Shown piece by piece: positions 36,809 to 47,026 of a stretch of DNA of 64,000 bases (the first letter of the stretch is position 1; every line of letters begins with the position of its first letter). The translations under genes and the position numbers were made by a program. A model generated the notes under the pieces. That model saw nothing but the letters and a program-made list of their open reading frames with translations. It made no database searches and had not been told where the DNA came from. Location: NCBI RefSeq assembly GCF_028714775.1, contig NZ_JAQTLS010000010.1:113757-177756 (forward strand), written 5' to 3'. The DNA comes from Thiothrix sp. Its GTDB lineage: Bacteria > Pseudomonadota > Gammaproteobacteria > Thiotrichales > Thiotrichaceae.

Positions 36809-37492
36809 ATGACCATACGCTGTATTGCTTTTGACCTTGACGATACCCTGTGGGCTTGCAAGCCGGTTATCGAACACGCTGAACGGCGCTTTTATGCGTG
36901 GCTGGAAATACATTACCCGCGCATTACACAGCACCATACATCCGCTGAGCTGGTTAAAAAACGTGTAAGTTACATGCAGCAATATCCCGAATTGCATTAT
37001 AATCTTACTCGTCTGCGCAAAAATTGGCTTGCAACACTGGCAACAGAATACGCTTATCCACAAACGATGGTGGATGATGGGTTTGAAATATTCTGGTTAG
37101 CCCGCAATGAAGTCACTTTTTTTGACGGTACGCTGGAAGTGCTCCATGCGCTGGCGGAAAAGTTTGTCATGGGCGTCATCAGTAATGGTAACGCCAACGT
37201 TCACCATATCGGGGTGGGGCATTTGTTCCAGTTTGTGCACAGTGCTGCGGAAGCAGGTGTTGCCAAGCCGCATCCACTGATTTTCCAGCAAGCACTGGCA
37301 AAGGTGAATATTCCGCCGCATAAAGCCGTTTACGTCGGCGATGACCCCGTAAGGGATATACAGGGTGCTGCCAATGCGGGCTTGCGTACCGTTTGGTTTA
37401 ACCCGCAACAACAAGCATGGCCGGGCGGGACGGAACCGGATGCTACGGTGACGACGCTTGCTGAACTTAAAACATTAATTCCATTATTATAA
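36809..37492 (+). CDS. HAD-superfamily hydrolase (YigB-like)
   Basis: 227 residues from the ATG at 36809 (GTG at 36797 also open). HAD motif I FDLDDTLW, motif II ISNGN, the lysine in AGVAKPHPLIF and motif IV VYVGDDPVRDIQGAANAG are complete, with an alpha-helical C1 cap. Similar to YigB, an FMN phosphatase; the substrate cannot be fixed from sequence alone. Confidence 0.85.
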   Translation: MTIRCIAFDLDDTLWACKPVIEHAERRFYAWLEIHYPRITQHHTSAELVKKRVSYMQQYPELHYNLTRLRKNWLATLATEYAYPQTMVDDGFEIFWLARNEVTFFDGTLEVLHALAEKFVMGVISNGNANVHHIGVGHLFQFVHSAAEAGVAKPHPLIFQQALAKVNIPPHKAVYVGDDPVRDIQGAANAGLRTVWFNPQQQAWPGGTEPDATVTTLAELKTLIPLL

Positions 37493-37545
37493 TTAGTCGA
37501 TTACTATAATTAATGACCATTCTGGCATAGAGGAATAGTGCCAAC

Positions 37546-39699
37546 ATGCAACATAGCTATCTCTCCAATACCGAAGCCCGTACCCGTCAGGCATGGGTTG
37601 AGCGCTTTACTGTTTCCGACGATGAACAGGATTATTTTCTGTTGGCAAAAGTCATTGATGCGCTTTTGCAGTTGCCGCCTGCGGCTGACCCCTTGCTGCC
37701 CTGTAGCTTGGATGTCGCGGAAATTTTGCGTCACCTTGATGTTGACCAGACCACCCTGATTGCTGCGCTGTTGTGTGATGAGCGCTTTGAGCAAACCCTC
37801 AGTCTGGATGAAATTGGGCGGGATTACGGCAAAACCGTGCGGATACTGTGTGAAAACATCCGTAACCTGCAACATTTTCATGACTGCACGGAACAGAGTG
37901 AACCCGGCGTCACCGACGAGGAACAGGGCGAACAATTGCGCCGTATGATGTTGGCAATGGTCAGCGACTTGCGGGCGATTGTGATCAAGCTGGCGTGGAA
38001 CCTGCAATACCTGCGCCTGCTGTCACGCAAGGAAGTGTCCGGCTTGCACCGTTGTGTTGCCCAGCAGACCATGAATTTGTACGCGCCGTGGGCAAACCGG
38101 CTCGGCATCAGCCAGATCAAGTGGGAATTGGAAGACCTCGCGTTCCGTTTCCTTCAGCCAGAAACTTACAAAACCATTGCCAAATCGCTGAGTGGTAAGC
38201 GCATTGAGCGTGAGCAATTCATTGCCGATTTTATCCAGCGCGTCAAAATGTTGCTCACTGAGCACGGCATCAAGGCCGAGGTTTACGGGCGTCCGAAACA
38301 CATTTACAGCATTTGGAAAAAGCAAAAGCGCAAACATGTCGAAATCGACAACCTCTACGATTTGCGGGCAGTGCGCATCATCGTGGAAGAAAAGCAGCTT
38401 TGCTACGAGGTATTGAGCCTTGTGCAGGAACTGTGGCGTTCGATTCCCGAAGAGTTTGACGATTACGTCACCAACCCCAAATCGAATGGCTACCAGTCCA
38501 TCCATACCGTTGTGCTGGGGCCGCAAGGCAAGCCGGTGGAAGTGCAAATCCGTACCCGCTTGATGCACCAGCGTGCCGAACAGGGCGTGGCTTCCCACTG
38601 GCGTTACAAGGAAGGTGGCAGGCTCGACCCGGAGCTGGAACGGGTCATTACGGCTGTGCGGCGGATGCTGGATTCCAACGAAACCGACCGCGAATTGCTG
38701 GAAGATTTCCGCACTGAAGTGTTCAACGACCGCGTATTCGTGCGTAGCCCCAAAGGCAAAATCATCGACATGCCGAAAGGCGCAACGCCAGTGGATTTTG
38801 CCTATTACATACACACTAGCGTCGGGCATCGCTGCCGGGGTGCGAAAGTTTGCGGCAATATCGTGCCTTTGAATACGGTATTGAAGAACGGCGAACAAGT
38901 CGAAATCCTCACTGGCAAGGAAGAGCGCCCGCGCCAAAACTGGTTAAACCCGGAACTGGGCTATGTGAAGTCTGCCAGTACCCGCCAGAAAATCCGCCAG
39001 TGGTTTAGCCAGCAAAACCAAGAGCAGAATTTCCGCGATGGCGAAAAGCTGCTGGAAAAAGAGCGCCACTTACTCAATCTGGTCAAGCTGGATTACGCCG
39101 ATTTCGCCCGCCAGTTTAACCGCAGTAGCGAACGTGACTTTGTGGTCGCCGTGGGTAAGGGGGATATTTCCCCCGCCCAGATCAGGAATTACCTGTTGCG
39201 TTCCCACGAGCCGGAATTCAAGCTGCGTAAAACCAAAAATGTGGAAACGGCGGGGAATGAGATTGAAGTGCGCGGCGTCAGCAAGCTGTTTACCCAGATG
39301 GCGACCTGTTGCCACCCGGTTTACGGCGATGCGATTGAGGGCTATTTGTCGCAAGGGCGCGGCGTGATTGTCCACCGCACGGATTGCCCCGACCTTGCCA
39401 ACCTGCGGCGGGAGCGTGAGGAACGCATTATCGAGGTGACGTGGGGCAACAATACGGCAGCGTATGAAGTGGATATTACCGTTTCCACCTTCAACAAATC
39501 CGGCGTGCTGGGGGATATTGCCAACTTGTTGGCGCGGGAGCAGATCAATATCCGCAGCTTACACACCCGCGACACCCATGACCCGTGTTATGCGGTCATG
39601 GATTTTACTTTGGAAATCCGAGATGTAGGGCAACTGGGCGATGTGCTGGAAAAGCTCTTGCAGTTGCCCTCAGTGCTGGATGCGCAGCGTAAGGGCTGA
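37546..39699 (+). CDS. relA: RelA, (p)ppGpp synthetase
   Basis: 717 residues. N-terminal pseudo-hydrolase region lacks the HD motif (ALLCDERFEQ where Rel/SpoT have HD), as in E. coli RelA. Synthetase domain at about 235-345 (YGRPKHIYSIWKKQKRK, YDLRAVRIIV, YQSIHTVV), TGS at about 395-455 (VFVRSPKGKIIDMPKGATPVDFAYYIHT), a CCHPV zinc-finger/RIS region near 585-590, and a C-terminal ACT domain (VDITVSTFNKSGVLGDIANLL). It is therefore a ribosome-linked stringent-response synthetase without hydrolase activity; SpoT should lie elsewhere. Confidence 0.95.
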   Translation: MQHSYLSNTEARTRQAWVERFTVSDDEQDYFLLAKVIDALLQLPPAADPLLPCSLDVAEILRHLDVDQTTLIAALLCDERFEQTLSLDEIGRDYGKTVRILCENIRNLQHFHDCTEQSEPGVTDEEQGEQLRRMMLAMVSDLRAIVIKLAWNLQYLRLLSRKEVSGLHRCVAQQTMNLYAPWANRLGISQIKWELEDLAFRFLQPETYKTIAKSLSGKRIEREQFIADFIQRVKMLLTEHGIKAEVYGRPKHIYSIWKKQKRKHVEIDNLYDLRAVRIIVEEKQLCYEVLSLVQELWRSIPEEFDDYVTNPKSNGYQSIHTVVLGPQGKPVEVQIRTRLMHQRAEQGVASHWRYKEGGRLDPELERVITAVRRMLDSNETDRELLEDFRTEVFNDRVFVRSPKGKIIDMPKGATPVDFAYYIHTSVGHRCRGAKVCGNIVPLNTVLKNGEQVEILTGKEERPRQNWLNPELGYVKSASTRQKIRQWFSQQNQEQNFRDGEKLLEKERHLLNLVKLDYADFARQFNRSSERDFVVAVGKGDISPAQIRNYLLRSHEPEFKLRKTKNVETAGNEIEVRGVSKLFTQMATCCHPVYGDAIEGYLSQGRGVIVHRTDCPDLANLRREREERIIEVTWGNNTAAYEVDITVSTFNKSGVLGDIANLLAREQINIRSLHTRDTHDPCYAVMDFTLEIRDVGQLGDVLEKLLQLPSVLDAQRKG

Positions 39700-39708
39700 G
39701 GCTGGGAA

Positions 39709-41331
39709 TTATTCCAGCCCTTGGCTGCTCAAGTATTCTTCGTAAGTGCCACGGTAATCGACAATCGTACCGTCGCCTTTCACGTCGAAAATGCGCGTTG
39801 CCAAGGAGCCGACGAATACCCGGTCATGCGACACGAATAACAATGTGCCGTCGTATTTGTCTAAGCCGCCATTGAGTGATTCGATGGATTCCATGTCCAA
39901 GTGGTTGGTCGGTTCGTCCATCAGCATGACGTTGGTGCGTGACAGCATCATCCGTCCGAAAATCATGCGGCCTTTTTCGCCCCCGGAAAGTACCCGCACG
40001 GGTTTTTTCACGGTGTCGCCGCCGAACAGCAAACGCCCGAGCGTGCCACGGTTTTGGGTTTCGGCATCTTCACCTTCGTAACCGCTCTTGCGCACGTAAT
40101 CAGCCATCCATTCGGTGAGGGATTTGTCGCTTTTGAATTCGTCTTCGTGGTCTTGCTCGTAGGTGGAAATACGTACTTTTTCCGCCCACTTGATGCTGCC
40201 TTTTTGCGGCTGTAATTGGCCTTCCAGCAATTTGAGCAACGTGGTTTTACCCACACCGTTTTCACCGATGATACCGACTTTTTCACCCGCTTCGATGGCG
40301 AAGCTGAAGTTATTGATCAGCGGTTTCGCCATGCCTTCGTAGCCGAAGGTGAGGTTTTCGACCTCGACGGCAAAACGGTGCAGGCGTTCTTTTTCGTCAT
40401 ACTCGAAGCGGATCCACGGGTATTGGCGGCTGGAAGGTTTGATGTCTTCCGGTTTGAGCTTTTCGATCAGCTTGCGGCGGCTGGTAGCCTGTTTGGCTTT
40501 GGATTTGTTGGCGGAGAAGCGCCGCACGAAATCTTGTAGCTCGGCAATGCGGTCTTTGGCCTTGGCATTGGCGTTCGCTTGGCGTTCACGCGCTTGGGTG
40601 GAAGCTTCCATGAAGTCGTCGTAGTTGCCGGGGTAAATCTGGATTTTGCCGAAGTCCAAGTCAGCCGTGTGGGTACAGACTTGGTTCAAAAAGTGCCGGT
40701 CATGCGAAATGATGATCATGGTGGATTCGCGGTTGTTGAGCGTTTCCTCCAACCAGCGGATGGTATTGATGTCGAGGTTGTTAGTCGGTTCGTCCAGCAA
40801 CAGGATGTCAGGGTTAGCGAATAGCGCTTGGCACAGTAATACGCGCAATTTCCAGCCGGGGGCGACTTGGCTCATTGGGCCGTTGTGCTGTTCGGTGGGG
40901 ATGCCGACCGCGAGTAACAGTTCGCCCGCGCGTGCTTCCGCCGTGTAGCCGCCCATTTCAGCGAAGTGGCCTTCGAGTTCCGCCGCTTTCATGTAATCGT
41001 CTTCGGTCGCTTCCGGGTTCATGTAAATGGCATCTTTTTCCGCCATCACTTTCCACATTTCATCGTGCCCCATCAGCACCACGTCGAGTACGCGCACGTC
41101 TTCAAAGCCAAACTGGTCTTGGCGCAGGTAAGCCATGCGCTCGTTCGGGTCTTTGGAAACGTTGCCGTGGGTTGGCTCTTGCAAGCCGCACAGGATTTTC
41201 ATGAAGGTGGACTTGCCCGCGCCGTTTGCCCCGATCAGGCCGTAGCGGTTGCCGTCCCCGAATTTGACGGAAACGTTATCGAATAACGGTTTAGCACCGA
41301 ACTGGATGGTGACATTGGCAGCGACTAACAT
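39709..41331 (-). CDS. ybiT: ABC-F ATPase YbiT
   Basis: 540 residues, two ABC domains, no membrane segments. The first has [12 protein letters not shown] and [11 protein letters not shown]; the second [21 protein letters not shown] and MDEPTNHLD. The sequence from [25 protein letters not shown] to the end follows E. coli YbiT closely. ABC-F proteins bind the ribosomal E site and act on translation; the exact role of YbiT is not settled. Convergent with relA (9-bp gap). Confidence 0.93.
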   Translation of the reverse strand: MLVAANVTIQFGAKPLFDNVSVKFGDGNRYGLIGANGAGKSTFMKILCGLQEPTHGNVSKDPNERMAYLRQDQFGFEDVRVLDVVLMGHDEMWKVMAEKDAIYMNPEATEDDYMKAAELEGHFAEMGGYTAEARAGELLLAVGIPTEQHNGPMSQVAPGWKLRVLLCQALFANPDILLLDEPTNNLDINTIRWLEETLNNRESTMIIISHDRHFLNQVCTHTADLDFGKIQIYPGNYDDFMEASTQARERQANANAKAKDRIAELQDFVRRFSANKSKAKQATSRRKLIEKLKPEDIKPSSRQYPWIRFEYDEKERLHRFAVEVENLTFGYEGMAKPLINNFSFAIEAGEKVGIIGENGVGKTTLLKLLEGQLQPQKGSIKWAEKVRISTYEQDHEDEFKSDKSLTEWMADYVRKSGYEGEDAETQNRGTLGRLLFGGDTVKKPVRVLSGGEKGRMIFGRMMLSRTNVMLMDEPTNHLDMESIESLNGGLDKYDGTLLFVSHDRVFVGSLATRIFDVKGDGTIVDYRGTYEEYLSSQGLE

Positions 41332-41410
41332 GCGAAAAAATCCTTTTGGGCAAACGACAGCAAAAACGAGGCGCTACTTTACCACTTTCGTGGGCAAGCC
41401 GCAGCCTGAC

Positions 41411-42454
41411 TTATAGCACCCAAGCGGGCGGAATTTCTTCGGGTAAGGGCGCTACGCTGATCTCACGGAACTCCTCGCCGGGGCGTGCCACTTTGCAGAT
41501 GACGGCCTCTTCATTGCGGCCTTTGCTGTATTTGGCGGAAATCTGCGCTGCCAATTCAATATCCGCGTCGCTGATGTCTTTGCCATCCAAAATGGTCAAT
41601 GGCCCTGCGTGGCTGGCGGTTTTGATCCACACAAATTGGTTTTTGTAACCTTCCAGAAAGTTGGTTTCGCCTTCTTCACGCGACACAATCATTTTGAAAT
41701 TGGGGCGTGGGCGCAAATGCCGCCCGATTTTCAGCAGCATGATGTCGTCGAGTTCGTAGTCACGGCTGGGGCGGTTTGCCCACAAATCTTTGAGCTTGTG
41801 GGTGTAATTGGCATCGGTGAGGAAGCAGCAACCACCCGCAGGTTGGGCGTATTCCTCAATCCCCCAGTGGGCGGCGAGCGCGACTTGTGGCTTGCGGCTG
41901 CGTCCGCTGAAACCGAACAGCTTTTCGCGGTCGACCCAACCTTCGCGTTCCGGCTTGCTGGGTTGCAGGCGATGGGCGCACAGTGGGCGTAACAGCAAAT
42001 CTTCCGCCCCCGATTCCCGCGCTACCACGGGCAAGGTCGCGGCGCGTTGCGACATGGGGCGTTGCCCGACCACTTCGCCAGTGATGATGAAATCGAAATC
42101 GTGCTGCTGAATCCACTCGTGGGCTTTTTTTACCATGAAAATCTTGCAGTCGAGGCAAGGGTTCATGTTCGCGCCGTAGCCGTGCTTGGGGTTGAGTACC
42201 ACGTCTTTGTAATCATCCACAATGTCGACGATGTGCAGCTTAATGCCGAGTTGTTCCGCCACCCATAGCGAATTGTTGCGTTTGGGCTTGTCGCCGTGCT
42301 GCTTGCGGATCGCGTGGGTGTGGCCTTCTACACAAAAGCCGGTGAAAAAATTGATGCCTTCCACATGCACACCCTGTTCCAGCACGGCTTTGGTGGCAAG
42401 CATCGAATCAAGTCCGCCGGAAATCAGCGAAACGGCGCGGTATTGTCGGGTCAT
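41411..42454 (-). CDS. PP-loop ATPase, ThiI/MnmA-like, with C-terminal NFACT-R-like domain
   Basis: 347 residues. The ATP-pyrophosphatase loop SGGLDSMLA sits at 12-20, with a CLDCK cysteine pair near 98-101 and a second cysteine pair GGCCF near 213-215; the C-terminal 100 residues (LKIGRHLRPRPNFKMIVSREEGETNFLEGY) resemble the DUF814/NFACT-R module. Such proteins are annotated as tRNA thiolation-like enzymes in many chemolithotrophs, with function unproven. The start overlaps the RhuM gene stop in an ATGA, so translation may be coupled. Confidence 0.75.
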   Translation of the reverse strand: MTRQYRAVSLISGGLDSMLATKAVLEQGVHVEGINFFTGFCVEGHTHAIRKQHGDKPKRNNSLWVAEQLGIKLHIVDIVDDYKDVVLNPKHGYGANMNPCLDCKIFMVKKAHEWIQQHDFDFIITGEVVGQRPMSQRAATLPVVARESGAEDLLLRPLCAHRLQPSKPEREGWVDREKLFGFSGRSRKPQVALAAHWGIEEYAQPAGGCCFLTDANYTHKLKDLWANRPSRDYELDDIMLLKIGRHLRPRPNFKMIVSREEGETNFLEGYKNQFVWIKTASHAGPLTILDGKDISDADIELAAQISAKYSKGRNEEAVICKVARPGEEFREISVAPLPEEIPPAWVL

Positions 42455-43461
42455 GGTTGTTTGTCTTCCAGTTGTTTCACCATACGGTCAAAGTCAGATT
42501 CGTAAGTATGGTCTTGATTGATGCGGAATTTTTCGTAATGTGCCAATGCCAGTTTATCCGCCACCGTTTTGCGTACCCGCCCAGCATCTTGCAGAAGTTC
42601 GTAACCATTGAATTGCAGGAATGCATCCAATTTGTCTACCCAATCCTTCATTTTCATGACGGTTTGGCGTTCTGCTTGGATTTCGGCAAAGTCGAGATAC
42701 ATCGTGACAATGCGGTTGAGGTCGCGCAATTCCTTTTCGTCCAAATAGTTCTTGGCGATGGTGACATCAGTGCGCAAGATTTTACCGTCAGGTGAATTTT
42801 TCCATGTTTTCAAGCCCATGCGGGGTTTTTCACTGTCAGAACGGTGCTGGATCAGTTCAGCAGCCGTCATCCCCGTAATAGCAAAGTGCAGTTTGTTCTG
42901 CACGGTCTTGAAAAAAGTTTGGGTAATCTCGGCTTTTGCATCGTAATCAATGCTGCACTGGCTGTAGATGTCGGTGATTTTTTGGTAGAAACGGCGCTCA
43001 CTGGCGCGAATTTCACGAATACGTTCCAACAACTCGGCGAAATAGTCTTTGCCGAATTGTTTGCCATTTTTGAGGCGTTCATCATCCAACACAAAGCCTT
43101 TAATGATGTATTCCTTGAGGGTTTGTGTTGCCCAGATACGGAACTGGGTGGCTTCGGCAGAGTTGACGCGGTAGCCAACAGCAATGATGGCATCCAGATT
43201 GTAGAAGTCTAACGTGCGGGAAACTTGCCGCTGGCCTTCTTGTTGAACTGCTCGAATTTTTCGAGTGGTTGAGTTTTCATCAAGTTCACCACTGGTAAAA
43301 ATTTCCTTGAGGTGATACGTGATGGTATTGGATTCTACCGCGAATAATTCACCCATACGCTTTTGGGTGAGCCAGAAGGTTTCATCCTCAAAATGGACTT
43401 CGAGGTGGACTTGTTGCTTTGGTGTGGTGTAAAACAGGATTTCGCCTTGCTGTTTATTCAT
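42451..43461 (-). CDS. RhuM-family protein
   Basis: 336 residues from the ATG at 43461; an upstream start at 43518 would overlap the PIN gene. VHFEDETFWLTQKRMGELFAVESNTITYHLKEIF and SRTLDFYNLDAIIAVGYRVNS...FRIWATQTLKEYIIKGF are the RhuM virulence-protein signature, a family spread by horizontal transfer and often placed in defence or toxin-antitoxin neighbourhoods. Biochemical function is unknown. It lies between the PIN toxin and the PP-loop gene. Confidence 0.88.
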   Translation of the reverse strand: MNKQQGEILFYTTPKQQVHLEVHFEDETFWLTQKRMGELFAVESNTITYHLKEIFTSGELDENSTTRKIRAVQQEGQRQVSRTLDFYNLDAIIAVGYRVNSAEATQFRIWATQTLKEYIIKGFVLDDERLKNGKQFGKDYFAELLERIREIRASERRFYQKITDIYSQCSIDYDAKAEITQTFFKTVQNKLHFAITGMTAAELIQHRSDSEKPRMGLKTWKNSPDGKILRTDVTIAKNYLDEKELRDLNRIVTMYLDFAEIQAERQTVMKMKDWVDKLDAFLQFNGYELLQDAGRVRKTVADKLALAHYEKFRINQDHTYESDFDRMVKQLEDKQP

Positions 43462-43486
43462 GAGGGTCAATACGCACTCCTTGCGG

Positions 43487-43939
43487 TTATCCACGCCCAT
43501 AAGCGGCGGCTTGTTCATGGATGCGGAACAACCCTGAGATTGCCAGCAATTCGTCGGGTTGGTAAATGGGCAATTCTGCTGCCGTAAAGTCGTCTTGGTT
43601 GCGCGTTACGATGCCATCAACGCCTGCCCGTTTGCCTGCAAAGTACAAAACGGCATCTTCAAAATCGGTAAAGCCTGATTCTGCGGCAGTTTGCAGAACC
43701 GGGGAATCCACAGCAGCCACATCAAACAACATCAATAATTTTTTGACGGTTGCCCGTGCTTGGTTGGTGTCTTTTGCTTTGCTGACCAGATAATCAATGG
43801 TGGTCAAGGTGGTGGCACACAGTACGCCTGTCATACGCCGCTCTTCGACGGCGGACATGAGCATCACCGCCGTCGCCACAAATGGCTCGCGCTTGAGGAT
43901 CACATCCAGCACGACGTTGGTATCGAAGAGGATTTTCAA
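43487..43939 (-). CDS. PIN-domain toxin
   Basis: 150 residues. MKILFDTNVVLDVILKREPF begins the PIN fold with the first Asp; SGFTDFEDAVLYFAGKRAGVDGIVTRNQDDF supplies the later acidic residues (EDA and QDDF). Predicted ribonuclease. Its start overlaps the antitoxin stop by 4 bp. Confidence 0.88.
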   Translation of the reverse strand: MKILFDTNVVLDVILKREPFVATAVMLMSAVEERRMTGVLCATTLTTIDYLVSKAKDTNQARATVKKLLMLFDVAAVDSPVLQTAAESGFTDFEDAVLYFAGKRAGVDGIVTRNQDDFTAAELPIYQPDELLAISGLFRIHEQAAAYGRG

Positions 43940-44172
43940 CGGTATTTCTCAGACAAGTGTTGTTTGTAATGGCTTTCATCCAGTCCAGAATCTGCCAACA
44001 AGCCCGTCAAACTGTGGGTAATGGGGGCAGGCATGAAGTTGTCTGGCTCAATGGTTAGCAAACTGAAATAGTCTGCCACCATTTGCGACAAGGATTTGCC
44101 ATGTTGTTTGGCGTAGGTTTTGGCCTGTTCGATGAGATTGTCTTCGAGGCGGAGAGTCAGTTTGGTTTGCAT
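43936..44172 (-). CDS. DUF6364-type antitoxin
   Basis: 78 residues from the ATG at 44172. MQTKLTLRLEDNLIEQAKTYAKQHGKSLSQMVADYFSLL is a ribbon-helix-helix DNA-binding segment of the DUF6364 antitoxin type; the C-terminal YKQHLSEKYR would wrap the toxin. It forms an overlapping pair with the PIN gene. Confidence 0.85.
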   Translation of the reverse strand: MQTKLTLRLEDNLIEQAKTYAKQHGKSLSQMVADYFSLLTIEPDNFMPAPITHSLTGLLADSGLDESHYKQHLSEKYR

Positions 44173-44228
44173 GGAATGCACCGTGACGTATTGATTAGTG
44201 AAAATTATACGTCAATGGTTGCGGGCGC

Positions 44229-46022
44229 TCAAGTCATCGACTCCAGTTCTTCCCACCGTGCAAATGCTTGTTCAAGTTCGGCTTCCAGCTTCTCCACTTC
44301 CGCCTGTTTGGCGGTGATGGTGGCGGCGTCCTGCTGGTAAAACTCTGCTGTGCCCATAGCGGTGTGCAAGGCGTTGATGTCAGTCTCCAGTTTCTCAAGG
44401 CGTGCTGGAAGCAGTTCCAATTCGCGTTGATCTTTGAAACTGAGCTTTTTCTTGGGCGCAGGTTTGCTTTCTGCTTTGGGTTTTTCCGCTGGCTTGTCAG
44501 TTTTTGCCGTCGGTTTTTCAGTAACAGGTGCTGGGCGTTGCAGTAGCCAGTCGTCGTAACCGCCCGCGTATTCGCCAATCGTGCCATTTTCAAACACAAT
44601 GCTGCGGGTAACGACCGAGTTGAGGAAACTCCGGTCATGTGAAATCAGCAGCAATGTGCCTTGGTAGTCGATCAGCAGTTCTTCCAGCAATTCCAGTGTT
44701 TCGGCGTCGAGGTCGTTGGTCGGTTCGTCGAGCACCAGCAGGTTGGAAGGCTGCGCGAATAAACGTGCCAGTAGCAAACGGTTGCGTTCGCCGCCGGAGA
44801 GAACTTTCACAGGCTTTTGGATTTGCAGCGGGGTGAACAGGAAATCCTGCAAATAGCTGATGATATGGCGCTTCTGCCCGTTGATTTCGACGAAATCGGA
44901 GCCGGAAACGATGTTATCACGCAGGTTTTTTTCACCATCAAATTGCGAGCGGTGCTGGTCGAAATAGGACACTTGTAAGCGCGTACCCTGTTCAACCTTG
45001 CCGGAAGTGGGTTGTAATTGCCCCAGCAGCAGCTTGATTAAGGTGGTTTTACCCACCCCATTCGGGCCAATAATGCCGATTTTGTCGCCGCGCAACACAG
45101 TGGTGTTGAAATCGTTAATCAGCGTGATCTGATCCCAGCCGTAGTTCAGGTGCTTGGTTTCGATCACCACTTTGCCGGAACTTTCTGCTTGCCCGATTTG
45201 GGCTTGTACTTTGCCTTGCAGGTTGCGGCGTTGCTTGAATTCTTCGCGCATCGCTTCCAAACGGCGCACGCGGCCTTCGTTACGGGTGCGGCGGGCTTTG
45301 ACCCCTTGGCGTATCCATACTTCTTCATCGGCTAAACGCTTGTCGAACAGCGCGGCTTGCTGGGCTTCGGCATCAAGTGCCGCTTGTTTGTTTTCTTGGT
45401 ATTTCTGGAAATTACCCGGCCAACTGGTAAGCCTGCCGCGATCCAGCTCGATAATGCGCGTTGCAAGCCTTTGCACGAAGGCGCGGTCATGCGACACGAA
45501 CAGTAATGTGCCTTTGAAACCGAGCAGGAAGTTTTCCAGCCATTCAATCGCGGGAATGTCGAGGTGGTTGGTTGGTTCGTCCAGCAGCAGCAAATCGGGT
45601 TCGGAAACCAGTGCACGGGCGAGTAAAGCGCGGCGTTTCCAGCCACCTGACAAACTTTCAAATGGGGTGTCTGCGTCGAGTTGCAGGCGCGACAGCACCG
45701 TGTCGACTTTCCACTGGATTTGCCAGTCGTCTTCGGGGTGCAGGTCAGTTAGCCCTTGCGCCACGATGTCGAACACGCGGGCTTCGGTTCCATGTGGAAC
45801 ATCTTGCTGCAAGCGGGCGATTTTCAATTCGGGGGAATGGATAAGCTCACCGTCATCGGCTTGTACCTCGCGGCACAGCAATTTCATGAGGGTGGATTTG
45901 CCTGTACCGTTGCGTCCGACCAGACACAGGCGTTCGCCTTGTTCGATTTGCAGGTCAATGCTGTCGAACAGGCGGTTGTCACCATTTTCAAGGTGAATAT
46001 TGCGTAAGTGTAAAAGTGCCAT
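44229..46022 (-). CDS. uup: ABC-F ATPase Uup
   Basis: 597 residues. Two ABC domains ([73 protein letters not shown]), a linker and a C-terminal Ala/Lys-rich then coiled-coil region (from about 520, LEKLETDINALH...AEVEKLEAELEQAFARWEEL) as in Uup. Uup acts on ribosomes and affects transposon excision. The C-terminal coiled coil binds DNA in E. coli. Confidence 0.93.
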   Translation of the reverse strand: MALLHLRNIHLENGDNRLFDSIDLQIEQGERLCLVGRNGTGKSTLMKLLCREVQADDGELIHSPELKIARLQQDVPHGTEARVFDIVAQGLTDLHPEDDWQIQWKVDTVLSRLQLDADTPFESLSGGWKRRALLARALVSEPDLLLLDEPTNHLDIPAIEWLENFLLGFKGTLLFVSHDRAFVQRLATRIIELDRGRLTSWPGNFQKYQENKQAALDAEAQQAALFDKRLADEEVWIRQGVKARRTRNEGRVRRLEAMREEFKQRRNLQGKVQAQIGQAESSGKVVIETKHLNYGWDQITLINDFNTTVLRGDKIGIIGPNGVGKTTLIKLLLGQLQPTSGKVEQGTRLQVSYFDQHRSQFDGEKNLRDNIVSGSDFVEINGQKRHIISYLQDFLFTPLQIQKPVKVLSGGERNRLLLARLFAQPSNLLVLDEPTNDLDAETLELLEELLIDYQGTLLLISHDRSFLNSVVTRSIVFENGTIGEYAGGYDDWLLQRPAPVTEKPTAKTDKPAEKPKAESKPAPKKKLSFKDQRELELLPARLEKLETDINALHTAMGTAEFYQQDAATITAKQAEVEKLEAELEQAFARWEELESMT

Positions 46023-46081
46023 AGGCGCGGATTATCCCAATACCGGGCGGGCTTGACCAGCATTGGGATGGAAGGCGGCAG

Positions 46082-46459
46082 TTATTTTTTGTCAGCGTCC
46101 AATTGTTCGGCGGTAGGGTCGGGAATTTCGACCAATTCGCTTTTGACAAGCTGTTCGGGGTCGCTGTTAACTTTTTCTGAGGTCGGGGCAGCAAGTGGTT
46201 CTTCGGTTGTGTCCGCCACTAGCGGAACTGTTTCTTGCACGCCTTCGCTCAAGTCAGTCATGTTTTTTAGGCATTCTTGGATGTAAGCATCTTTCTTGGC
46301 AGCAGCAATGCCATCTTCTTCCGCGTAAGTGCTGCACAGGCTAGCAACGGCAGAAGCGTTGCTTTCACTTCCTGTGTTGCTTGCAGCAGCATCGTCTGCC
46401 CATGCAGGTACTGCTGTCAGAATACCGGCTATCGCCAGTGTGGTTAAAATTTGTTTCAT
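46082..46459 (-). CDS. Hypothetical exported acidic protein
   Basis: 125 residues from the ATG at 46459, where the protein begins with a signal peptide (MKQILTTLAIAGILTAVPAWA). The mature part has two cysteines (SLCSTYAEEDG and IQECLKNM) in a short conserved-looking region, then an acidic low-complexity tail. No family recognised. Confidence 0.65.
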   Translation of the reverse strand: MKQILTTLAIAGILTAVPAWADDAAASNTGSESNASAVASLCSTYAEEDGIAAAKKDAYIQECLKNMTDLSEGVQETVPLVADTTEEPLAAPTSEKVNSDPEQLVKSELVEIPDPTAEQLDADKK

Positions 46460-46595
46460 TTGTCCTGACCCTTGGTGTGCATGTCGTTTGCTATATCGAC
46501 ATTGGCAGCAGCAATTCGTTCGCTTTCCCACCGCAATGTTTCCATAAATATGGTAGCTGTTTGGGAAAAATACAAGGATTATCCGTGAATTGGCA

Positions 46596-46943
46596 TTACC
46601 CGAACTTCAAGCCAACGAAAAATCCACCGACCGCGCTTATGCCTTTGCTGGTAATGTGCGACAGGCGGTCGACCAGAAAACCACCGGAATGTTTCGCCAT
46701 TGTGGTGGCGGCTTCAGCAGCGCCTTGCAGTTTAGCGTCCGCCATTTGCGTGACACCGTAATATTCGCTGATGAAAAGTAGCACAATGGCAGCACCGCCA
46801 AGGAAAAGCGCCAAGCGCAACATTTTCTTGGCGAAATAACCAACCGCCAAGCCAATGACAAAAGGTGCGCCCACATTGCCCATCAGAAAGGTGGAAGACA
46901 GGAAATCCGTGGACGGTGCGGCATTCATTGGGTAATCATTCAT
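46596..46943 (-). CDS. FUN14-family membrane protein
   Basis: 115 residues. Two TM helices (NVGAPFVIGLAVGYFAKKMLRLALFLGGAAIVLLFISEYYGV) with the G-rich VGYFAKKMLRLALFLGG pattern of the FUN14 family, and a third glycine-rich hydrophobic segment at the C-terminus (GGFFVGLKFG). Bacterial FUN14 proteins have no known function. Confidence 0.7.
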   Translation of the reverse strand: MNDYPMNAAPSTDFLSSTFLMGNVGAPFVIGLAVGYFAKKMLRLALFLGGAAIVLLFISEYYGVTQMADAKLQGAAEAATTMAKHSGGFLVDRLSHITSKGISAVGGFFVGLKFG

Positions 46944-47026
46944 GTTGAAACCTATTGTAGTTGTTGCTGTTGTTAAACGGCAAAGGCAGTATTGTCAGGT
47001 ATTTCAAGAACGGATTCCAGAGACCC

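Noticed and set aside
39697..39720. Palindrome GGCTGG...CCAGCC between relA and ybiT as terminator
   Set aside because: Only 6 bp of stem and no T-run on either side.
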